Positions 1 to 5,064 of a stretch of 5,502 bases of DNA are shown here, piece after piece. Position numbers and translations under genes: made by a program. The stretch is from an uncultured Veillonella sp. Its GTDB lineage: Bacteria > Bacillota > Negativicutes > Veillonellales > Veillonellaceae. Every line of letters starts with the position of its first letter. Position 1 is the first letter of the stretch. The notes beneath the pieces were generated by a model. That model did not search any database. It saw only the letters and a program-made list of their open reading frames with translations, and was not told where the DNA came from. The stretch spans positions 1 to 5,502 of the forward strand of contig CALGLI010000119.1 of NCBI GenBank assembly GCA_937930265.1. Reading direction: 5' to 3'.

Positions 1-60
1 GATTCGAACTCGCGACCCCCGCCTTGGCAAGGCGGTGCTCTACCGCTGAGCTATTTCCGC
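1..60 (-). tRNA. tRNA-Gly (anticodon GCC), 3' end outside window
   Basis: Read on the minus strand, the sequence starts GCGGAAATAGCTCAGCGGTA, which is the acceptor 5' strand and D arm. An anticodon stem CCGCC/GGCGG follows, closing the loop TTGCCAA with anticodon GCC. The T arm contains GTTCGAATC. The rest of the T stem and the acceptor 3' strand with the discriminator base lie beyond the window's left edge, so about 60 of some 75 nt are visible. All visible stems pair normally. It would decode GGC and GGU glycine codons. Confidence 0.97.
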
Positions 61-102
61 ATGTATGCAATCCATGTTTTTCTTTCTTGCGACTGCTCAT
101 TT

Positions 103-132
103 ATAATACCAAAAAATTTGGACAATTGTCAA
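103..132 (-). promoter_or_regulatory. Promoter of the tRNA-Gly gene
   Basis: On the minus strand a perfect -35 TTGACA (127-132) is separated by 18 nt from a -10 TATTAT (103-108). The -10 lies about 43 nt upstream of the mature tRNA 5' end, leaving room for a short 5' leader for RNase P. It is the closest match to the sigma-70/sigma-A consensus in this end of the window, as expected for a stable RNA. Confidence 0.85.
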
Positions 133-180
133 CACGTTTTTAAAAATATTTTTTGTGTGCGTGTAGAGTAGTCAAACATT

Positions 181-216
181 TGTGACACAACCTGTGATAC
201 AACTTGTGACATTTTC
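181..216. repeat. Three 12-bp direct repeats, TGTGAYACAACY
   Basis: TGTGACACAACC, TGTGATACAACT and TGTGACATTTTC follow one another with a period of 12 bp; the third copy matches only in its first seven bases. They lie between the tRNA promoter and the fic-operon terminator, in DNA with no gene. TGTGA resembles a CRP/FNR-type half-site, but the copies are direct rather than inverted. A regulator-binding function is therefore only a guess. I see no other structure in 133-300. Confidence 0.45.
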
Positions 217-318
217 TAATTACAGTACGATAAAATACCCACCTAAGATATTGATTCCTGCATTGGAGCGATTTCTACGTTACACACCAAAGAAACACCT
301 ATGTATAATCCGTTGTAC

Positions 319-361
319 AAAAAAGTTGTAGCAAAATATACACAGTATATTTCACTACAAC
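319..361 (-). terminator. Intrinsic terminator for the hepT-like/fic operon
   Basis: An inverted repeat with 16-nt arms (325-340 and 346-361) encloses a 5-nt loop. Read as minus-strand RNA, all 16 positions pair, from GUUGUAG/CUACAAC at the base to an A/U-rich top, with two G-U wobbles in the middle. Six U residues follow at once (324-319). As plus-strand RNA the two wobbles become C-A mismatches, so the structure is asymmetric and fits minus-strand transcription. It lies about 165 nt after the fic stop codon, with no other gene between. Confidence 0.75.
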
Positions 362-420
362 CTTTACTATTGTTTGTTCAAAGTCATTATATGGGTGTGG
401 ACATCTCAAATTTTCTGGAT

Positions 421-512
421 TTTTTGCGTTGGGTCCTGTGGATATCTCAAAAAATCAGAGATTTTTGCGTTGGGTCCTGTGGATATCTCAAAAAATCAGA
501 GATTTTTGCGTT
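421..512. repeat. 41-bp tandem repeats downstream of fic
   Basis: Two identical 41-bp units (421-461 and 462-502) are followed by the first 10 bases of a third (503-512). A diverged copy lies in register upstream at about 391-420, sharing TGTGGAYATCTCAAA. Each unit contains GATATCTC and an A-rich/T-rich imperfect hairpin (CAAAAAATC / GATTTTTG). The TGTGGAYAT element recurs at 396, 437 and 478, exactly 41 bp apart. The array lies between the fic stop codon and the operon terminator, so it is probably transcribed in the 3' untranslated region. Function unknown. Confidence 0.85.
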
Positions 513-527
513 ACACTATACGTGAAC

Positions 528-1688
528 TTATTTTGATGTAAATATCAATAAGTACTCTGACATAACGTAATGATTATGACTACTGCCTTTCACCGGATAA
601 TCTTCTACAATACCTGCTGCAAGCAACGTATTTACTAAATTACGAGCAGTATTATATGAAACATCAATTAATTCTGCCACTTTAGTAATTGTTAAAATTG
701 GAGTAGCATAAAAAGCTTTAAATAGAGCTTTCAAGTTTTCTTTATTACCACTTAATCCAGTTAATTGATCATTATGTTTATCTACTACTGCCAATACTTT
801 CTCAAACGTTTCGCGTCCAACCTGTGCTGTTTCAATCACAGCCTCTAAAAAGAATATTAACCAACCAGATAGATCATTAAAATGACGAACTCTATCTAAA
901 GCATCATAATATTGAACTCGATTTTTTTCTAAATAATTAGAAATATAAAAGCATGGATTCGAGAGCAAAGAGTTACTTAGTAAATACAATGGGATTATCA
1001 ATCTACCAACTCGCCCATTACCATCTAAAAAAGGATGAATTGTTTCAAACTGATAATGTAGAATTGCAATTTTAATTAAATGTGGTACATATATTTCTTC
1101 ATTATGTAAAAAGTTTTCCAAATCTGATAACAACGCATTCAACTCATCTGCCGGGGGTGGAACAAATTTAGCATCTGAAGGTTTACTTCCCCCAATCCAA
1201 TTTTGACTCGTTCGATACGTACCAGGGAATTTTCGTTCTCCACGCACACCAAATAATAGTTTTTCATGAATTTCTTTAATCAGCCTTGTAGAGATTGGAA
1301 ATTGGTCATCTTTAATTCTATTAATACCATGATTCATGGCCGCAATATAATTTTTTACCTCTTGCTGGTCATCGCGTTTTTCAGGCACCAAATCTTCAAT
1401 ATCAATCAAATCTTCTTCAATTGTAGTTTTAGTGCCCTCAATTTTACTAGATTTATTCGCCTCTATCGATATATGCATTTGAATATACAAGTCAATATTG
1501 GGAATCCGTTGTGAATACATTTCCAACTTTCCTAATTCTTGATTTGCTCTTTCTAATAGCACATTAATTTTGGGATTATTCCAAATCCATTCTTTATTAA
1601 TACACGATGGAATAAACGCTTTAAAGTCTCGCATTCTTTGAAAGTTTCCCGCTTCAAAGTCTTCCACGCGCATTATTTTTTCTTCCAT
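528..1688 (-). CDS. Class II Fic protein AMP-transferase with C-terminal winged helix
   Basis: This 386-aa Fic-family enzyme transfers AMP from ATP to a hydroxyl side chain of a target protein. The complete active-site motif HPFLDGNGRVGR is at residues 218-229, with catalytic His218. An N-terminal inhibitory motif S-x-x-x-E-G is at 80-85, with Glu84 expected to block ATP gamma-phosphate binding; this defines class II, autoinhibited Fic proteins such as SoFic of Shewanella. The order is a helical Fic_N region (about 30-110), the Fic core (about 135-285) and a winged helix-turn-helix (about 325-386, around ITKVAELIDVSYNTARNLVN). The ATG start at 1688 has GGGGGTG about 8 nt upstream. It lies 22 bp after the hepT-like gene and probably shares its transcript. 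No catalytic residue is missing, so it should be active. The target is unknown; the neighbouring HepT-like protein is a candidate. The gene is AT-rich compared with arsAB. Confidence 0.93.
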   Translation of the reverse strand: MEEKIMRVEDFEAGNFQRMRDFKAFIPSCINKEWIWNNPKINVLLERANQELGKLEMYSQRIPNIDLYIQMHISIEANKSSKIEGTKTTIEEDLIDIEDLVPEKRDDQQEVKNYIAAMNHGINRIKDDQFPISTRLIKEIHEKLLFGVRGERKFPGTYRTSQNWIGGSKPSDAKFVPPPADELNALLSDLENFLHNEEIYVPHLIKIAILHYQFETIHPFLDGNGRVGRLIIPLYLLSNSLLSNPCFYISNYLEKNRVQYYDALDRVRHFNDLSGWLIFFLEAVIETAQVGRETFEKVLAVVDKHNDQLTGLSGNKENLKALFKAFYATPILTITKVAELIDVSYNTARNLVNTLLAAGIVEDYPVKGSSHNHYVMSEYLLIFTSK

Positions 1689-1710
1689 ACATCTACACCC
1701 CCTTTACTAT

Positions 1711-2082
1711 TTATAACTCACTACCATATTCCTCTTTCAATATAGATATCACTAATTCTTTAATGTCTGGAAGTACCTCATAATAGAGATTCCACACTGG
1801 TCTTTTACCAAATTTGTATTCATAGGAAACAAGGTACGGAATGGCAGCAATTAGATTCCAAGGTACGTCCTGATGTTTCAGTTTAAACTCTTCTGACGTT
1901 CTGGTTAGATATTTCCCAACGAATTGTAATTTGCAAGCAATTCCATCTTCTACCATCTCATCCATAAATGTATCATCAGTCAGTAACTCACCATGTTCGT
2001 CTCGGCCTTTATATCGTTCCACCGACCCATCCAGCTTATAGATTAAGTCCAACGTATCTACTAGTAGCTTTTTATTATCCAT
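1711..2082 (-). CDS. HepT/DUF86-like (HEPN superfamily) protein with degenerate RNase motif
   Basis: This 123-aa protein fits the DUF86/HepT layout in length and order. It has an N-terminal helix, an acidic segment with D-D-T-F-M-D, an I/L-x-F-V-G-K-Y helix where the family has I-G-E-A, then S-E-E-F, a V-P-W-x-x-I motif (73-78), and a closing V-W...L-P-x-I-K (96-109). In HepT toxins the stretch after PW-x-x-I carries R-x4-H-x-Y, the RNase site. Here it reads AAIPYLVSYEYKFG (79-92), so the Arg and His are absent while tyrosines remain. It is therefore probably not an active RNase of that type. Family toxins are usually paired with an MntA nucleotidyltransferase that AMPylates them; here the partner 22 bp downstream is a Fic AMP-transferase. 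I chose the ATG at 2082 because GGGGGT lies 4 nt upstream. An in-frame GTG at 2094 would add four residues but lacks a good ribosome site. Confidence 0.72.
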   Translation of the reverse strand: MDNKKLLVDTLDLIYKLDGSVERYKGRDEHGELLTDDTFMDEMVEDGIACKLQFVGKYLTRTSEEFKLKHQDVPWNLIAAIPYLVSYEYKFGKRPVWNLYYEVLPDIKELVISILKEEYGSEL

Positions 2083-2100
2083 ACATACCCCCACATACGA

Positions 2101-2106
2101 ATTATA
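2101..2106 (-). promoter_or_regulatory. Candidate -10 box for the hepT-like/fic operon
   Basis: On the minus strand a perfect TATAAT lies 18 nt before the ATG of the HepT-like gene. The only -35-like hexamer, TTGCAA, is 14 bp upstream, which is too close to be optimal. The predicted start would give a leader of only about 12 nt, beginning at the ribosome site itself. Cotranscription from arsAB is also possible, because I see no convincing terminator in the 67 bp between arsB and this gene. Confidence 0.35.
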
Positions 2107-2149
2107 TATCTACATACCTTTTGCAAGCACACATGAAAGTACACAAAAA

Positions 2150-3214
2150 CTATCGTCCGTCTTGGCGTTCAGATCCTGGTCCATCGACAGCTACGTTGAC
2201 ACTAGCTTCGCCGAATGTTTTCATATCATTCAACATATGCATACCCGCATCAAGAACAGATAGTCCCATAGTAGAGCCCAAGGCTTCGTCCATTTCAAAG
2301 CCATAGAACAAATGAGGTTTAATATCTAAGTATTTCATTTGCGCTTTTTGCACTGGTTCTCCCATATGAACAGATGGGAACACGTAATCCATGACCGCTT
2401 CATTGATACATTTTGCAGCTAGTACGGCAGCCCCTGTTTCTGCCGTGTCGAAGACCACTGCCATACGATGGCTTGCCGCCCCTAAAATAAGTCCAGTTAA
2501 TACCACCACGTCTGGAGACCCTACGGTGGCTAACACATGGGCTCCGTCTTGGCTCGGCAAATGGTGTTCTGCCAAACTAGCGGTCAACTGTTTTGCCTTT
2601 TCTTGAATGCTCAAGGTACAATTATTGTCCGTCAACAACTCTGCCATCGGATATCCTGTAATGGCTGCTGTGACTGCCAACGCTGAAAGTAAACTTCTTT
2701 CACCGACAGTACCGATACCGATAGTCTGGTAGCCTTTTTCACTCAATTCATCCGCTAAGGCAAAACCTACTTCTAGACCTTGTTCTACAATGTCAGGTGT
2801 CAATGCCGCATGCATGCGGAAAAATTTAGACCCTTTGGCTAATTTATGTTGACGCACCCCTTCAATATGACTTGTATCAAGTTCTAAACCTGCATCCACT
2901 AAAAATACATCGGCACCAATTTTCTTCGCCGCTCCGTGGGTTGCAGAGCGACCAGATGCTAACCGTTCCATAGCTTTCAAGCTTTCCACACCGTATGTTT
3001 GGTTTTGTGGTCCATCTACAGCGATGTCAGCACCTACGATGACAACGGCATGACGAAGATGGTTCGGTTTTTCTTCTTTCAGAATCCCCGCGATACGCTC
3101 TGTAATCCCCTCTAAGCGCGCCAAGGAATACAGTGGTTTTGTTAGGTTGTCAATGCGCAAACGGCATTCCTCCATGGACGGTTTGTGCAATGGTTCGATG
3201 ACAAAATTACGCAT
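2150..3214 (-). CDS. arsB: ArsB-type CobT paralogue (second subunit of lower-ligand phosphoribosyltransferase)
   Basis: This 354-aa protein is a CobT-family paralogue of the gene just upstream. With ArsA it is expected to form the heterodimer that moves phosphoribose from nicotinate mononucleotide to the cobamide lower-ligand base, giving alpha-riboside phosphates of phenol/p-cresol and possibly benzimidazoles. The overall fold signature is kept: V-x-L-T-G-L-I-L-G-A-A (237-247) and a C-terminal MDEALGSTMG (308-317), where Glu310 aligns with the catalytic Glu of CobT. Two nucleotide-site motifs are altered. The family G-D-H-G-V is GADIAVDG (61-68), and GEMGIGNTT is GIGTVGERS (166-174). This subunit may thus be impaired in binding NaMN alone. 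The start at ATG 3214 is set by AGGAGGTGA 5 nt upstream, inside the arsA coding end; a TTG six codons earlier lacks this support. It overlaps arsA by 8 nt, suggesting translational coupling. Confidence 0.85.
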   Translation of the reverse strand: MRNFVIEPLHKPSMEECRLRIDNLTKPLYSLARLEGITERIAGILKEEKPNHLRHAVVIVGADIAVDGPQNQTYGVESLKAMERLASGRSATHGAAKKIGADVFLVDAGLELDTSHIEGVRQHKLAKGSKFFRMHAALTPDIVEQGLEVGFALADELSEKGYQTIGIGTVGERSLLSALAVTAAITGYPMAELLTDNNCTLSIQEKAKQLTASLAEHHLPSQDGAHVLATVGSPDVVVLTGLILGAASHRMAVVFDTAETGAAVLAAKCINEAVMDYVFPSVHMGEPVQKAQMKYLDIKPHLFYGFEMDEALGSTMGLSVLDAGMHMLNDMKTFGEASVNVAVDGPGSERQDGR

Positions 3215-4253
3215 GGTGCTCACCTCCTGCAACTTCGTGGAACATGTCCACAGCTAAGTTCAACATTTGCATTTGCATGGATCCGCCAGTAGCCTCACCC
3301 AAGCAGAATCCAAGGTCTACATAGGCCTCTAAGCCCAATGTTTTCAGCGCATCTTTGTGAGCTTTTTCAGCGGACAAATGGGAGGCCATCACATAATCCA
3401 TAGTGTGCGGATTCATAGCATGCGCAATGAGGGCGCAGGCTGTAGTGTTGAATCCATCGATGACCACCAACGCATGGTTCGCCGCCGCCCCTAGGATGAC
3501 ACCTACTAGGCAAGCGAACTCTAATCCCCCTACGGCAGACAAAATACCCAATCCGTCTGTGGCTGGAATATCTGCATATTTCACTAACGCATCGTAAACG
3601 ACCTTTTGTTTCACTTTCAATCGTTCATCTGAAATATTCGTGCCTCGTCCCGTCGCTTCGTCCGCTGAAAGTCCAGAAAACTTCGCTGTGATCACCGCAC
3701 TAGACGTGGTGTTACCAATGCCCATTTCGCCCACTAAGAACGTATTGAATCCTTCTTTCACCTTCTCTTCTACGAAAGCAATGCCCTCCTCAACGGCTTC
3801 GATAGCTTTGTCCATAGGCATAGCCGGCTCTTCTAGCATGTTATTCGTACCATTCGGCATTACTTTACGATGGTGTAGACCTGGTACAGCAGACATATCC
3901 GCCGCCACCCCTACGTCGATCACTTCAATTTGAGCGCCACAATAATTTGCTAGCGCATTAGCTGCCGCCCCTTTGGGAATCAAGTAGTTCATGGTCATAT
4001 GCACCGTCACCTCTTGTGGGTAGGCGCTGACACCGATTTTTGCCACACCGTGGTCACCAGAGGCGATGATCATACAAGGCTTAGGAGCCATTGGATTTGG
4101 TTGATTCGTCGCCGCCGCATAATGCTCTACCATCGTCGCTAACTTACCATACGAACCATATGGAGTCCCCTTACTCCACTGTTCCCCAATTGCGCGTTCA
4201 ATCTCTTTATTCCGTGGCACAATCCGTGCCAACGTACTTTCATATAAACTCAT
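3207..4253 (-). CDS. arsA: ArsA-type CobT: NaMN:lower-ligand phosphoribosyltransferase
   Basis: This 348-aa protein is close to the usual CobT length of about 350. CobT enzymes convert nicotinate mononucleotide plus a base to the alpha-ribotide later attached as the lower ligand of cobamides, in the cytosol. All family motifs are visible: SGDHGVAKIGVSAYP (65-79), the phosphate-binding GEMGIGNTTSS (175-185), VGGLEFACLVGVILGAA (241-257), IDGFNTTA (265-272) and GEATGGSM (319-326). Glu320 corresponds to the catalytic base, Glu317 in Salmonella CobT. Because a second, diverged cobT follows directly, the pair fits ArsAB of Sporomusa ovata, which activates phenol and p-cresol, rather than a lone CobT. 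The ATG at 4253 has AGGAGG 4 nt upstream; an earlier in-frame TTG at 4289 lies inside the leader hairpin tail and is rejected. If the paralogue were dispensable, plain cobT would be the better name. Confidence 0.88.
   Translation of the reverse strand: MSLYESTLARIVPRNKEIERAIGEQWSKGTPYGSYGKLATMVEHYAAATNQPNPMAPKPCMIIASGDHGVAKIGVSAYPQEVTVHMTMNYLIPKGAAANALANYCGAQIEVIDVGVAADMSAVPGLHHRKVMPNGTNNMLEEPAMPMDKAIEAVEEGIAFVEEKVKEGFNTFLVGEMGIGNTTSSAVITAKFSGLSADEATGRGTNISDERLKVKQKVVYDALVKYADIPATDGLGILSAVGGLEFACLVGVILGAAANHALVVIDGFNTTACALIAHAMNPHTMDYVMASHLSAEKAHKDALKTLGLEAYVDLGFCLGEATGGSMQMQMLNLAVDMFHEVAGGEHHA
3220..3228 (-). promoter_or_regulatory. Ribosome binding site of arsB inside arsA
   Basis: On the minus strand AGGAGGTGA lies 5 nt before the arsB ATG and within the last codons of arsA. 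The junction reads ATGCGTAA, in which the arsB start and the arsA stop share 8 nt. This decides the arsB start and suggests that ribosomes ending arsA reinitiate on arsB, giving the near-equal amounts needed for a heterodimer. Confidence 0.85.
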
Positions 4254-4287
4254 ACGTCCTCCTATGTGAAACCCATCATAAGAATAC

Positions 4288-4312
4288 AAAAAAGCATAGC
4301 CCTAGACTATGC
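4288..4312 (-). terminator. Terminator-like hairpin in the arsAB leader
   Basis: On the minus strand GCATAG and CTATGC form a 6-bp stem around a 7-nt loop (4312-4294), followed directly by six T residues (4293-4288). It lies between the predicted arsAB promoter and the arsA ribosome site. Either it stops transcripts running in from the small upstream gene, or it attenuates arsAB itself, or it caps the 5' end of the mRNA. The stem is short, so termination may be partial. No anti-terminator stem is obvious. Confidence 0.55.
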
Positions 4313-4324
4313 CAAGATGATTCC

Positions 4325-4353
4325 ATTATAAAGTATTTTTCGGTCAGTTTCAA
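4325..4353 (-). promoter_or_regulatory. Promoter of arsAB
   Basis: On the minus strand -35 TTGAAA (4348-4353) is separated by exactly 17 nt from a consensus -10 TATAAT (4325-4330). The expected start, near 4318, leaves a leader of about 65 nt before arsA. That is far too short for a cobalamin riboswitch. The -35 hexamer lies inside the left terminal arm of the palindromic repeat at 4341-4493, so the repeat supplies part of the promoter. Confidence 0.75.
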
Positions 4354-4493
4354 TTTTTATATTCATTTTGTTGTTGGAGTGGAGTCGCCCACATGTATGC
4401 TGTAAAAACTGCCCTACGTGAAAGTTTTGACAGCATACATGTGGGCTTCCTATACAGCAGCAAAAATAAAACTATAAAAATTGAAACAGACCG
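4341..4493. repeat. Long palindromic repeat element, copy 1 of the conserved-core family
   Basis: The outer arms 4341-4361 and 4473-4493 are complementary at 20 of 21 positions. Looser pairing continues inward, including TTGTTG against CAGCAG. A perfect 17-bp stem (4387-4403 / 4430-4446, beginning GCCCACATGTATG) follows, then an AAAACT/AGTTTT stem and a 12-nt loop GCCCTACGTGAA (4411-4422). The core is the reverse complement of the one in the three copies at 4825-5173. No transposase is present, so it resembles a MITE or REP-like element that would move in trans, if it moves at all. It ends 24 bp after the stop codon of the small upstream gene and carries the arsAB -35 box. Confidence 0.85.
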
Positions 4494-4516
4494 TGGGAAA
4501 ATAGGTCGGGAAAACC

Positions 4517-4678
4517 CTAAATACCTAGTTCTTTCCAAACTTCTTCATGATCGTATATCGGCTCTTGATGTAATGCATACCTTGCCTCAAGAATACGTTC
4601 TTCATCTATCATCAACTCTCCTTCTGAATTATATAGTATTTCATTAACTATCTCACAATAATTGATATCTTTAAACAT
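4517..4678 (-). CDS. Small 53-aa protein with antitoxin-like C-terminus
   Basis: The product is acidic and short, starting MFKDINYCEIVNEIL and ending IYDHEEVWKELGI. I do not recognise it securely. The end, H-E-E-V-x-x-E-L-G, resembles the C-terminal tail of many RelB/Phd-type antitoxins, where a similar S-H-E-E-V stretch precedes the terminus. At 53 residues it would be short for a full antitoxin, and no toxin gene is adjacent. It may be an orphan or a truncated remnant. The ATG at 4678 is preceded by GGAGG about 7 nt upstream, and an extended -10 promoter lies just before that, so expression looks real. An earlier in-frame start would overlap the promoter. Confidence 0.6.
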   Translation of the reverse strand: MFKDINYCEIVNEILYNSEGELMIDEERILEARYALHQEPIYDHEEVWKELGI

Positions 4679-4710
4679 AAAAATACCTCCATAACGCTTT
4701 TCATATCTAC

Positions 4711-4719
4711 AGTATATCA
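4711..4719 (-). promoter_or_regulatory. Extended -10 promoter of the small antitoxin-like gene
   Basis: On the minus strand TGATATACT combines the extended -10 dinucleotide TG with a 5/6 match to TATAAT (TATACT, 4711-4716). No good -35 is seen, which is common with extended -10 promoters. The start near 4704 gives a leader of about 25 nt containing the GGAGG ribosome site. Confidence 0.55.
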
Positions 4720-4824
4720 CACTTTTACACAACACTAATCTCTTTTAGCAACTCACATCACCACCCCGCAGGGAGCCCCCGCTTGGATCGACTTAAATTC
4801 CCCTCTCTAGTGATAAACGAAAAA

Positions 4825-4889
4825 GAGCCCCTGTGTGTTCTGTCAAAAACTTTCACGTAGGGCAGTTTTCAGGTCATACATGGGGGCTC
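4825..4889. repeat. Palindromic hairpin, copy 2
   Basis: Arms 4825-4844 and 4870-4889 begin GAGCCCC and end GGGGGCTC; 14 consecutive positions pair when G-U wobbles in the plus-strand RNA are allowed. Inside are AAAACT/AGTTTT and the loop TTCACGTAGGGC. On the minus strand GGGGCTC is followed by five T residues, so this copy could act as an intrinsic terminator for read-through from the MATE gene. Confidence 0.8.
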
Positions 4890-4968
4890 AAACCACATCT
4901 CTTTTTCCCCAGGTCGCCACCCCGCTCAGAGAGGTTTAAATGCCTCCCCTCTCACGATAAATGCAAAT

Positions 4969-5032
4969 GAGCTCCCATGTGTTTCGTCAAAACTTTCACG
5001 TAGGGCAGTTTTCAGGTCATACACGGGGGCGA
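4969..5032. repeat. Palindromic hairpin, copy 3
   Basis: The core AAAACT-TTCACGTAGGGC-AGTTTT (4989-5012) is identical to that of copy 2. The arms (4969-4988 and 5013-5032) are the least well matched of the family, pairing mainly over GCTCCC/GGGGGC and TGTGT/ATACA with wobbles. It may be decaying. No T tract follows on the minus strand. Confidence 0.75.
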
Positions 5033-5064
5033 CCATCACATTCTTTTTCCCCAGGTCGCCACCC

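Noticed and set aside
421..512. CRISPR-like short repeats
   Set aside because: The 41-bp units are contiguous, with no spacers.
301..525. Plus-strand reading frame of 74 codons
   Set aside because: No ribosome site. It runs through the terminator hairpin and the 41-bp repeats, and its second half is the repeat translated in two frames.
1..2094. tRNA-Gly as the attachment site for a fic-bearing island
   Set aside because: Integrases normally use the tRNA 3' end, which faces away from the fic operon, and no integrase or copied tRNA end is visible.
3215..3232. TTG start giving arsB six extra residues
   Set aside because: It would bypass the AGGAGGTGA site, which is ideally placed for the ATG at 3214.
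4254..4324. Cobalamin riboswitch upstream of arsA
   Set aside because: The leader is too short, and I see no B12-box-like motif in it.
4393..4647. Plus-strand reading frame containing KTALRESFD
   Set aside because: It starts inside the palindrome and runs antisense through the small gene. The peptide is a translation of the conserved hairpin core.
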